A stretch of 64,000 nucleotides of DNA, from positions 4,805,965-4,869,964 of the forward strand of contig NZ_CP039432.1 of NCBI RefSeq assembly GCF_005484805.1. The letters run 5' to 3'. The DNA is from Rhodococcus sp. SGAir0479. GTDB taxonomy: Bacteria > Actinomycetota > Actinomycetes > Mycobacteriales > Mycobacteriaceae. The notes below the pieces were generated by a model. The model made no database searches and was not told the DNA's origin. It saw nothing but the letters and a program-made list of their open reading frames with translations. Below, piece by piece: positions 58,092 through 64,000 of the stretch. Made by a program: the position numbers and the translations under genes. Within the stretch, counting starts at the first letter, position 1. Every line of letters starts with the position of its first letter.

Positions 58092-58118
58092 GGCAAGAAA
58101 GTTTGCCGAAGTGGCAAG
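58092..58118. promoter_or_regulatory. Repeated GGCAA operator between oxidoreductase and XRE genes
   Basis: GGCAA(6)TTGCC forms an inverted repeat at 58092-58107, and a further GGCAAG half-site starts at 58113. All fall in the short divergent gap (58027-58127), the expected binding place of the XRE-cupin protein. Confidence 0.6.
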
Positions 58119-58127
58119 CTGGTGTGC

Positions 58128-58733
58128 ATGGACGACGGCGACGACATGGATCGGATCCTGGACGCGGTGGGCCCCCGCCTGCGAGCGCTGCGGCAGCTGC
58201 GGAACGTGACACTGGCCGACCTGTCCGCCGACACCGGCATCTCGGTCAGCACACTGTCGCGGCTCGAATCGGGGCAGCGCAAACCGAACCTCGAGTTGCT
58301 GTTGCCACTGGCGCGGGCCCACGGGGTGCCGCTCGACGAACTGGTGGGCGCGCCGCCGACCGGTGATCCGCGCATCCACATGCGGCCGATCCGCCGCGGT
58401 GACCGCACCATCGTGCCACTGACCCGGCGGCCCGGCGGGATTCAGGCGTACAAGCACGTGATTCCCGGTGCGCGGGAAAGGGTCCGGGAACCGGACGTGC
58501 GGGTGCACGACGGCTACGAGTGGTTGTACGTCCTCAACGGCCGGCTGCGCCTCGTGCTGGGCGAGCAGGATCTGGTCCTGCTACCGGGGGAGGCTGCCGA
58601 GTTCGACACCCGGGTACCGCACTGGTTCGGTGCTGCGGGACCCGAGCCCGTCGAGTTCCTGGGATTGTTCGGACGCCAGGGCGAACGCGCGCACATCCGG
58701 GCACGTCCGGCGCTGGACGAAACGGGAGAGTGA
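58128..58733 (+). CDS. XRE-family regulator with cupin sensor domain
   Basis: 201 residues. N-terminal helix-turn-helix (about 10-65: LRALRQLRNVTLADLSADTG, ISVSTLSRLESGQRKPNLEL), C-terminal cupin (about 100-195: HDGYEWLYVLNGRLRLVLGE, LLPGEAAEFDTRVPHWFG) with His/Glu positions that could hold a metal. Such proteins repress their own and neighbouring genes and sense small ligands or oxidants. ATG 58128 sits right after the GGCAA operator, so autoregulation is likely. Divergent from the oxidoreductase/methyltransferase pair. Confidence 0.88.
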   Translation: MDDGDDMDRILDAVGPRLRALRQLRNVTLADLSADTGISVSTLSRLESGQRKPNLELLLPLARAHGVPLDELVGAPPTGDPRIHMRPIRRGDRTIVPLTRRPGGIQAYKHVIPGARERVREPDVRVHDGYEWLYVLNGRLRLVLGEQDLVLLPGEAAEFDTRVPHWFGAAGPEPVEFLGLFGRQGERAHIRARPALDETGE

Positions 58734-58737
58734 AGAA

Positions 58738-58811
58738 GCGGGAAGGACTCGCGGGACGGTGCCTCACTTGTCCTGCGGGAAGGACTCGCGGGACCGTGCC
58801 TCACTTGTCCT
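58738..58811. repeat. 37-bp tandem duplication
   Basis: Two copies of a 37-bp unit beginning GCGGGAAGGACTCGCGGGAC (58738-58774 and 58775-58811), differing at one base, followed by the first bases of a third. The second copy covers the 3' end and stop of the minus-strand small ORF at 58801-58935. Two units only and no spacers, so not a CRISPR. Confidence 0.8.
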
Positions 58812-58935
58812 GCGGGACGGTGGCGGGGGTGTCCCCGAACATCGCCGCGATGCGGGACTTGATCTCTTCGGTGCTGATGGAACCGGTGCGGAGACCGTTC
58901 GCGGGGGTCTGACGAGAGTTCGAGATGTGGTTCAT
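58801..58935 (-). CDS. Candidate 44-residue small protein
   Basis: MNHISNSRQTPANGLRTGSI, then STEEIKSRIAAMFGDTPATV, then PQDK and stop. ATG 58935 has an ACGGAAG stretch 7-13 bases upstream. A helix-forming middle (STEEIKSRIAAMFGD) sits between flexible ends. No family recognised; lies between the XRE-cupin gene and the dienelactone hydrolase, on the opposite strand to both. The stop lies within a 37-bp tandem duplication. Coding is plausible but unproven. Confidence 0.42.
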   Translation of the reverse strand: MNHISNSRQTPANGLRTGSISTEEIKSRIAAMFGDTPATVPQDK

Positions 58936-59172
58936 TCGACGCTTCCGTGCCTTCCAGGTACATCCGTGCGGTTCGGCGTCTTCGACACCGATCTGACCGC
59001 GGTACAGGCTCCGGACCGGAGCAACTGCGCCAACGTCAGGCTAGCGAGGCGGACCCCGCCCGGGGCCGCCTCCGACGAGTGGTTATGGAACCGGAATCAA
59101 GCGGGCGTGGACGACGGTGCAATCGTTACCGATCCCGGACTGATTCGGGACCGAGGTCCCTACGATCGGGGA

Positions 59173-59892
59173 ATGCCAGCGGTTACGGTTCCCACGTCCG
59201 ACGGTCCGATCGACGCGGTGCTCGAATCGCCGCGGGAGGCCTCGGCTGCGCCCTGGCCGGGGGTCGTCGTGGTGCACGACGCGCTCGGCGTCGGCCGGGA
59301 CATCCGCGACATCACCGCGCGGGTCGCCGAGCACGGCTACCTGACGTTGACACCCGACCTCTACTCGCGGGGTGGACGGACGCGCTGCGTCGTCCGGGTC
59401 TTCCGGGAGCTGCTCGGCGGGCGGGGGCGTGCGGTGGACGACCTGGTCGCGGCCCGCGACCTGCTCGCCGCGCGCCCGGACTGCACCGGGAAGGTGGGTG
59501 TCGTCGGGTTCTGCATGGGCGGCGGCTTCGCGCTCGTGCTCGCGACCGAGGGCTTCGACGTGTCGGCGCCGTTCTACGGGCCGCTACCGCGACGGCTCGA
59601 CGCCGCGCTCCGCGGCGCCTGCCCGATCGTGGGCAGTTACGGCGCCCGCGACCCGATGCTGTGGAACGCCGGCGCCCGCCTCGACGCCGCGCTGGGCCGT
59701 GTCGGGGTGGACCACGACGTGCAGACGTACCCGGGTGTGGGGCACAGCTTCGCCAACCGGTTGGTGTCCGGACCCACGACCGCGGCGGTGCTGCGGATCG
59801 CGGGGATGGGTTACGACGCCGAGAAATCGGCCGACGCGTGGCGTCGGGTCTTCGAGTTCTTCGACGCCCACCTGTCAGCCGGGGCCCAGTGA
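59173..59892 (+). CDS. Dienelactone hydrolase family protein
   Basis: 239 residues, alpha/beta-hydrolase fold with Cys nucleophile: GVVGFCMGGGFALVLA (Cys about 118), Asp in YGARDPM, His in YPGVGHSFANR. The N-terminal VVVVHDALGVGRDIRDITAR and LTPDLYSRGG are standard for the family. It opens cyclic lactones or esters; the natural substrate is not clear from this locus. ATG 59173. Its end overlaps the convergent decad-repeat gene by 18 bases. Confidence 0.88.
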   Translation: MPAVTVPTSDGPIDAVLESPREASAAPWPGVVVVHDALGVGRDIRDITARVAEHGYLTLTPDLYSRGGRTRCVVRVFRELLGGRGRAVDDLVAARDLLAARPDCTGKVGVVGFCMGGGFALVLATEGFDVSAPFYGPLPRRLDAALRGACPIVGSYGARDPMLWNAGARLDAALGRVGVDHDVQTYPGVGHSFANRLVSGPTTAAVLRIAGMGYDAEKSADAWRRVFEFFDAHLSAGAQ

Positions 59893-60651
59893 GAGGTCGG
59901 ATCCGCGCCCGCTCTTGAGCCAGCGCCCGGGCAATCGCCCGGCCAGGTCGCCGAGCGGCCCGACCGCCGCACTCAGGATGCCGACGGTCTCCTGCAGCAC
60001 GTCGATGCTGGCACTCATCCGCTGCAGGTTCGGTGCCAGCGACGTCAGCGTCTCGGACAGGGCCACGATCTGGTCCAGCGGGCCGCCCTGGGCGATGAGC
60101 CGCTCGAGCGCGCCGTTCTCGGCGAGTGCCTTGTCGACGATGCCGTCCTTCTTCGTCAGCCGTTCCACGGCCCCGTCCTGCGCGGTGAGCCGCTCGAGTG
60201 GACCGTCCTCGGCCGTGAGGCGATCGAGCAACCCGCCGGGCGCGAGCAGCCGCTCGACCGGGCCGTCCTGGGCGAGCACCCGGTCGAGGGGGCCGCCCGG
60301 GGCCAGCACCCGTTCGAGCGGACCCCCGGGCTCGAACAGCCGCTCGAGCGTCCCGCCGTCCGCGGTCAGTCGGTCCACCACCCCGCCCGGCGCGAGCAGC
60401 CGGTCGAGGGGCCCGCCCGGCTGCAGCGCCTGCCCGAGGGGCCGGTCGTCCGACGCCAGGGCGGCGAGTTGCTGCACCAGTTGCAGCGGCCCGCGGGGAT
60501 TGGCGAGGGTGGCGGCGCCGACGCCGGTGACGGTGGTGCTCGACAGCGCCAGCCGGGTGGTGGCCAGCGCCGTCTCGGCCACGTCGAGCGCCGCGTCGGT
60601 GATGGCGAGACCGGCCCGGACCGGGAACGTGATCGCTGACACCAGGTTCAT
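59875..60651 (-). CDS. Protein with twelve tandem 10-residue repeats, unknown function
   Basis: 258 residues in three parts. An N-terminal 75 residues with a hydrophobic helix start (MNLVSAITFPVRAGLAITDA); then residues about 77-196 made of twelve contiguous 10-residue units in perfect register, consensus xPGGPL(D/E)RLL with variable first, third and fourth positions (for example APGGPLDRVL, AQDGPVERLL, AEDGPLERLT, KKDGIVDKAL); then a helical tail (LAPNLQRMSASIDVLQETVG). Gly at unit position 4 and Leu/Val at positions 6, 9 and 10 recur. A fixed 10-residue period is not a heptad. ATG 60651. No family recognised; overlaps the dienelactone hydrolase gene by 18 bp. A scaffold or filament-like role is speculation. 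Confidence 0.75.
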   Translation of the reverse strand: MNLVSAITFPVRAGLAITDAALDVAETALATTRLALSSTTVTGVGAATLANPRGPLQLVQQLAALASDDRPLGQALQPGGPLDRLLAPGGVVDRLTADGGTLERLFEPGGPLERVLAPGGPLDRVLAQDGPVERLLAPGGLLDRLTAEDGPLERLTAQDGAVERLTKKDGIVDKALAENGALERLIAQGGPLDQIVALSETLTSLAPNLQRMSASIDVLQETVGILSAAVGPLGDLAGRLPGRWLKSGRGSDLSLGPG

Positions 60652-60730
60652 GCGCTAACTGTAACCCGCACCACACAGTCACTCCGGGGCAATCCGGGAC
60701 GCGGCGGCGGCGTCGGCGGCGGCGCGGTGA

Positions 60731-61045
60731 TCAGTGCAGGGCCTTGAGTCCGATCACGCAGCCGACGATCCCGAGGATGAGCAGGATCTTGACGATCGAC
60801 GTGCTCTCCGTCCCGGTGATCATCGCGTAGGTGACGGTGAGCGCGGCGCCGATGCCGACCCAGACCGCGTAGGACGTGCCGACCGGCAGGGTCCGCATCG
60901 CGTAGGCGAGGCCTGCCATGCTGAGGATCAGTCCGAGGCCGAACACGATCGTGGGCGCCGGACGGGTGAATCCGTCGGAGCGGCCGAGCGCGGTGGCCCA
61001 CACCGCCTCGAGCACGCCGGACACGACGAGTACCAACCAAGCCAT
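60731..61045 (-). CDS. gdx: Gdx/SugE-type SMR guanidinium exporter
   Basis: 104 residues, four membrane helices. The essential Glu of SMR proteins is at position 13 (LVVSGVLEAVWATAL), followed by SDGFTRPAPT, MRTLPVGTSYAVWVGIGAAL and a C-terminal helix, all following SugE/Gdx and not the drug-exporting EmrE type (WVGIGA and GTSYAVW patterns). Gdx proteins export guanidinium in exchange for protons. The gene stands directly behind a guanidine-III riboswitch, which fits this function strongly. ATG 61045, ribosome site GGAGAG at 61056-61061. Confidence 0.93.
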   Translation of the reverse strand: MAWLVLVVSGVLEAVWATALGRSDGFTRPAPTIVFGLGLILSMAGLAYAMRTLPVGTSYAVWVGIGAALTVTYAMITGTESTSIVKILLILGIVGCVIGLKALH

Positions 61046-61064
61046 GGTGTCTCAACTCTCCAAA

Positions 61065-61104
61065 CACCGTCTTGTCGCTGGCCGGGTACGGTGCGCTCGT
61101 CCGG
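61065..61104 (-). promoter_or_regulatory. Guanidine-III riboswitch
   Basis: On the minus strand, 5' CCGGACGAGCGCACCGTACC, then CGGCCAGCGACAAGACGGTG. It keeps the known conserved blocks of the guanidine-III (ykkC-III) class: CCGGACGAG, CCGUACCCGG and GACAAGACGG. The 3' end is 4 bases from the gdx ribosome site. CACCGT pairs with ACGGTG inside the aptamer; the same GGTG stretch can instead pair with ACACC just before the start codon (61046-61050), hiding GGAGAG. Guanidine binding would thus free translation. Confidence 0.88.
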
Positions 61105-61116
61105 ATGTCGAATGAC

Positions 61117-61132
61117 TGGTACCACGGTACCA
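61117..61132. promoter_or_regulatory. 16-bp palindrome between gdx and phoP
   Basis: TGGTACC-AC-GGTACCA, perfect 7-bp arms, in the divergent gap about 13 bp upstream of the riboswitch start and 108 bp before phoP. It could be an operator or a core promoter element; no regulator is implied. Confidence 0.4.
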
Positions 61133-61239
61133 ATTCCGGGCTTTCACCCGGCCGTGGTGGTTGCCGATCTCACCATCCGCGGACCCCGTGGCAGGTTCAC
61201 AGGAATCTCCCAGGGAACGCCCAGTCGGTCGCCAGGACG

Positions 61240-61959
61240 ATGGGAGACTCTGGTGGTGTGAACGAGACACCGCAGGCCCGCGTGCTGATCGTCGACGACG
61301 AGCCCACACTGGTCGAACTGTTGTCGGTCAGCCTCCGGTTCCAGGGCTTCGAGGTGGAGACGGCCGCGAACGGTGCGGAGGGCCTCGATCGCGCCCGGAC
61401 GTTCCGGCCGGACGTGCTCGTCCTCGACGTCATGATGCCCGGGATGGACGGATTCGGGATGCTGCGTCGGTTGCGTGCCGACGGGGTGGGCGCGCCGGTA
61501 CTGTTCCTCACCGCGCGAGATGCGGTGGAGGACAAGGTGACCGGCCTGACCATCGGCGCCGACGACTACGTCACCAAGCCGTTCAGCCTCGAAGAGGTGG
61601 TCGCCCGTCTGCGCGTGATTCTTCGCCGCGCCGGACACGGGGCCCCCGACAAGCAGTCGCCGCGCATCCGTTTCGCCGACATCGAGCTCGACGACGACAC
61701 CCGGGAGGTGTGGAAGGCCGGCGAGCCGGTGTCGCTGTCGCCTACCGAGTTCACGCTGCTGCGCTACTTCATGGTCAATGCCGGCACGGTGCTGAGCAAG
61801 CCGCGGATCCTCGACCACGTGTGGAAGTACGACTTCGGCGGCGAGGTGGGGGTCGTGGAGTCGTACGTCTCCTACCTGCGCCGCAAGATCGACACCACCG
61901 ACCCGCGCCTGATCCACACCCTGCGCGGCGTCGGCTACGTGATGCGCGAACCGAGGTAG
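61240..61959 (+). CDS. phoP: Response regulator PhoP
   Basis: 239 residues, OmpR/PhoB type. Receiver domain with VLIVDDEP, phospho-Asp63 (LVLDVMMPGMDGFG), LFLTARD and DDYVTKPFSLEEVVARLRVI; winged helix with VSLSPTEFTLLRYFMVNAGT, VLSKPRILDHVWKYDFGGEV and SYLRRKID. It matches M. tuberculosis PhoP (Rv0757) over nearly its whole length. PhoP controls lipid, secretion and pH responses in mycobacteria. ATG 61240 is used; a GTG at 61258 is a possible start. Followed by phoR after 6 bases. Confidence 0.92.
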   Translation: MGDSGGVNETPQARVLIVDDEPTLVELLSVSLRFQGFEVETAANGAEGLDRARTFRPDVLVLDVMMPGMDGFGMLRRLRADGVGAPVLFLTARDAVEDKVTGLTIGADDYVTKPFSLEEVVARLRVILRRAGHGAPDKQSPRIRFADIELDDDTREVWKAGEPVSLSPTEFTLLRYFMVNAGTVLSKPRILDHVWKYDFGGEVGVVESYVSYLRRKIDTTDPRLIHTLRGVGYVMREPR

Positions 61960-61965
61960 ACGGCC

Positions 61966-63360
61966 GTGACACGCCTGCGTGCGTTGCCGTTGCGGATCAC
62001 CCTCGTCGCCGCGCTGCTGCTGCTGGCGGCGGCGGGCCTGCTGGCGTCCGGTGTGGCGGTGACCTCCGCGATGGAGCGCTCCCTCCTGGACCGGACGGAC
62101 CGGCAGCTGTTCGACGCCGCCCACGGGTGGGCCAAGCCACGCGATCCCCGGATCGGGCCGCCGCTCGCCGAGCCGGGGCCCAACCGTCCGCCCAGCCCGT
62201 TCTACGTCCGCGTCACCGGACCGGACGGGTCCGTTCGGATGGAGGTGAACGACGAAAGCACGGACGCCACTCCGGAACTCGTGGACGATCCCGGCCCGGT
62301 GACGGTCGGGTCGGTGGACGGCAGCGGCATCCGGTGGCGGGAGACGACCGTGGCGTCACCGTCGGGCACCACCACCGTCGCGGTCAAGCTCACCGACATC
62401 GACGAGACCGTCGACCGACTGGTGGTGCTGCAGTTGGGGATCGGCGCTCTGGTTCTGGTCGTGCTCGGCTTCGGTGCGTACGTCGTGGTGCACCGGAGTC
62501 TGCGGCCGCTACGCGAGGTCGAGGAGACCGCGGCCGGCATCGCGGCCGGCGATCTGCACCGCCGGGTGCCGGAACGGGACCAGCGCACCGAGGTGGGCCG
62601 GCTGTCGGCGGCCCTCAACGGGATGCTCGCGCAGATCCAGTCGGCCTTCGCGGCGACCGCGGCCTCGGAGGAATCGGCACGCCGGTCGGAGGAACGGATG
62701 CGCCGCTTCGTCGCGGACGCCAGCCACGAGCTGCGCACGCCGCTGGCGACGATCCGCGGATTCGCCGAACTCTATCGGCAGGGCGCGGCGACGGACCCCG
62801 CGATGGTGATGAGCCGGATCGAGGATCAGGCCACCCGGATGGGGTTGCTGGTCGAGGACCTGTTGATGCTCGCCCGGATGGACGCCCAGCGGCCGTTCGA
62901 ACGCCACCCGGTGGACCTGCTCGCGGTGGCCGCCGACGCCGTCCACGACGCGCGGGCCGTGGCCCCGCAGCGGCGGATCACCGTGGAGATCCTGCCGGAC
63001 TCCGGGCCGGCCGAGGTGCTGGGCGACGACGCCCGGCTGCGGCAGGTCGCGGGGAACCTCGTGGGCAACGCGCTGCAGCACACCTCGGACGACGCCGCGG
63101 TCACGGTGCGCGTCGGGACCGACGGCGACGCCGTCGTGTTCGAGGTCGCCGACACCGGTCCGGGCCTCGCCGAATCGGACGCCACCCGGGTGTTCGAGCG
63201 GTTCTACCGCGCCGACGAGTCGCGGACCCGGGTCAGCGGCGGCAGCGGCCTGGGGCTGTCGATCGTCGCGGCCATCGTGGCCGCGCACGGCGGAACGGTG
63301 ACGGTCGACAGCGCACCCGGGTCCGGCGCGACCTTCCGGGTGCGGCTGCCGCGAGGGTGA
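61966..63360 (+). CDS. phoR: Sensor histidine kinase PhoR
   Basis: 464 residues. Membrane segment 1 (about 8-32), an extracytoplasmic sensor (about 35-145), segment 2 (about 150-175), HAMP (about 177-230), then DASHELRTPLATIRGFAELY with phospho-His254 and the ATPase domain (NLVGNALQHT, ADTGPGLAESD, GGSGLGLSIV). It follows M. tuberculosis PhoR (Rv0758). Start GTG 61966, six bases after the phoP stop, so the two are one operon. Partner kinase of PhoP. Confidence 0.92.
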   Translation: MTRLRALPLRITLVAALLLLAAAGLLASGVAVTSAMERSLLDRTDRQLFDAAHGWAKPRDPRIGPPLAEPGPNRPPSPFYVRVTGPDGSVRMEVNDESTDATPELVDDPGPVTVGSVDGSGIRWRETTVASPSGTTTVAVKLTDIDETVDRLVVLQLGIGALVLVVLGFGAYVVVHRSLRPLREVEETAAGIAAGDLHRRVPERDQRTEVGRLSAALNGMLAQIQSAFAATAASEESARRSEERMRRFVADASHELRTPLATIRGFAELYRQGAATDPAMVMSRIEDQATRMGLLVEDLLMLARMDAQRPFERHPVDLLAVAADAVHDARAVAPQRRITVEILPDSGPAEVLGDDARLRQVAGNLVGNALQHTSDDAAVTVRVGTDGDAVVFEVADTGPGLAESDATRVFERFYRADESRTRVSGGSGLGLSIVAAIVAAHGGTVTVDSAPGSGATFRVRLPRG

Positions 63361-63366
63361 GGCCGG

Positions 63367-63792
63367 TCAGGCCGGCACGAACTCACCGTGGCCGAGGTTG
63401 CGCAGCGCGGTCCTGATCTTGTCGGCGGCCTCGTCGAGCGACTCCGGAGAGGGATCGGTCTCCGCGCCCGAGATGTCGAAGTTGCCCATCGAGTACGCAG
63501 GGAAGACGTGCATGTGCAGGTGCGGCACTTCGAGTCCCGCGATCAGGAACCCGGCGCGGGGCGCGTCGAACGCCGCGCGGACGGCCTGCGCGATCTTGCG
63601 CGAGACCGCGGTGCACTTGTCGAACAGTTCCTCGTCGACGTCCTGCCACTGGTCGACTTCCTTGCGCGGGACGACGAGGGTGTGGCCCTGGGTCACCGGT
63701 GCGATGGTGAGGAACGCGACGACGTCCTCGTCCTCCCACACGAACCGACCCGGCAGGTCTCCGGCGATGATGGCGCTGAACACTGAAGGCAT
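63367..63792 (-). CDS. HIT-family hydrolase/nucleotide-binding protein
   Basis: 141 residues with the histidine triad HLHMHVFP near residue 94 and the N-terminal [43 protein letters not shown] proteins hydrolyse or transfer nucleotidyl groups. The same gene (Rv0759c) is next to phoPR in mycobacteria and convergent with phoR, as here with only 6 bp between stops. ATG 63792; the ORF's longer upstream reading runs into an inverted-repeat promoter region. Confidence 0.9.
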   Translation of the reverse strand: MPSVFSAIIAGDLPGRFVWEDEDVVAFLTIAPVTQGHTLVVPRKEVDQWQDVDEELFDKCTAVSRKIAQAVRAAFDAPRAGFLIAGLEVPHLHMHVFPAYSMGNFDISGAETDPSPESLDEAADKIRTALRNLGHGEFVPA

Positions 63793-63866
63793 ACCGCGAG
63801 GATAGGCGGCGCGGGCCGCGGTCGGTACCGGTGGGCGCCGTCGTCGTCGCGCACCCGGCGGACGCG

Positions 63867-63912
63867 GATCGTGATCGTCGTTTATCACGGAACGGAAGGT
63901 GCGATCACGATC
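63867..63912. promoter_or_regulatory. Inverted repeat upstream of the HIT gene
   Basis: GATCGTGATCG at 63867-63877 and its exact complement CGATCACGATC at 63902-63912, spaced by 24 bases, 75 bp upstream of the HIT start. A smaller GTGAT/ATCAC pair lies inside. Candidate operator for the gene or for one beyond the window edge. Confidence 0.4.
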
Positions 63913-64000
63913 AGTGGTCCACACTGAATCCCGATCGTCGCATCACCGAATCTCCATTGCCACATCCGGGTCGGGGGACCGTCACCCGAGGGAGTGCGTC

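Noticed and set aside
58738..58830. Possible CRISPR-like repeats
   Set aside because: Two directly adjacent 37-bp copies without spacers and no cas genes in the window.
59950..60430. Periodic 30-bp DNA repeat as a minisatellite or array
   Set aside because: The period is explained by in-frame 10-residue protein repeats with diverged codons, not by near-identical DNA copies.

Overview
High-GC actinobacterial chromosome. A complete mce4 steroid-importer operon, KstR-type operators, F420-type and mycobacterium-like genes, and a four-module hydroxamate siderophore NRPS point to Rhodococcus/Prescottella, most likely R. (Prescottella) equi or a close relative. The NRPS locus matches what is known of the R. 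equi rhequichelin (rhb) genes. No phage, insertion sequence or CRISPR array was seen.

Region 1 (1-25.9 kb) is a sterol side-chain catabolism and uptake island whose order largely follows M. tuberculosis Rv3522 down to Rv3489. It holds an Ltp thiolase (partial), a double-DUF35 partner, an LLM oxidoreductase, SDR/TetR genes, echA19, fadD19 plus a coupled flavin enzyme, fadD17-fadE27-fadE26, fdxD, hsd4A, yrbE4AB-mce4ABCDEF-mam4AB, and then convergent otsA and a small Rv3489-like gene. Six sites matching or nearly matching the KstR motif TnnAACnnGTTnnA sit in the promoter gaps. Together these genes would import sterols, activate the side-chain acid as a CoA ester, and run beta-oxidation.

Region 2 (26-32 kb) carries a heterodimeric ABC exporter with one degenerate ATP site, a membrane protein, a GT87 mannosyltransferase-type glycosyltransferase and a lipoprotein.

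Region 3 (32.2-52.7 kb) is the siderophore cluster: formyltransferase, alpha/beta hydrolase, a 5590-residue NRPS, ornithine N5-monooxygenase and MbtH, with IdeR-like boxes. Domain order C-A-T-E/C-A-T-E/C-A-T/C-A-T-C and the A-domain codes predict an acylated tetrapeptide of formyl-hydroxyornithine (D), a Ser-like residue (D), hydroxyornithine (L) and a fourth L residue. No thioesterase domain is present.

Region 4 (52.7-64 kb) is mixed housekeeping and accessory genes: a ThrE-type exporter, tRNA-Thr(TGT), an SDR, small ORFs, an XRE-cupin regulator divergent from an FAD oxidoreductase/methyltransferase operon, a dienelactone hydrolase, a protein with twelve in-register 10-residue repeats, a Gdx-type SMR exporter behind a guanidine-III riboswitch, phoPR and a HIT protein.
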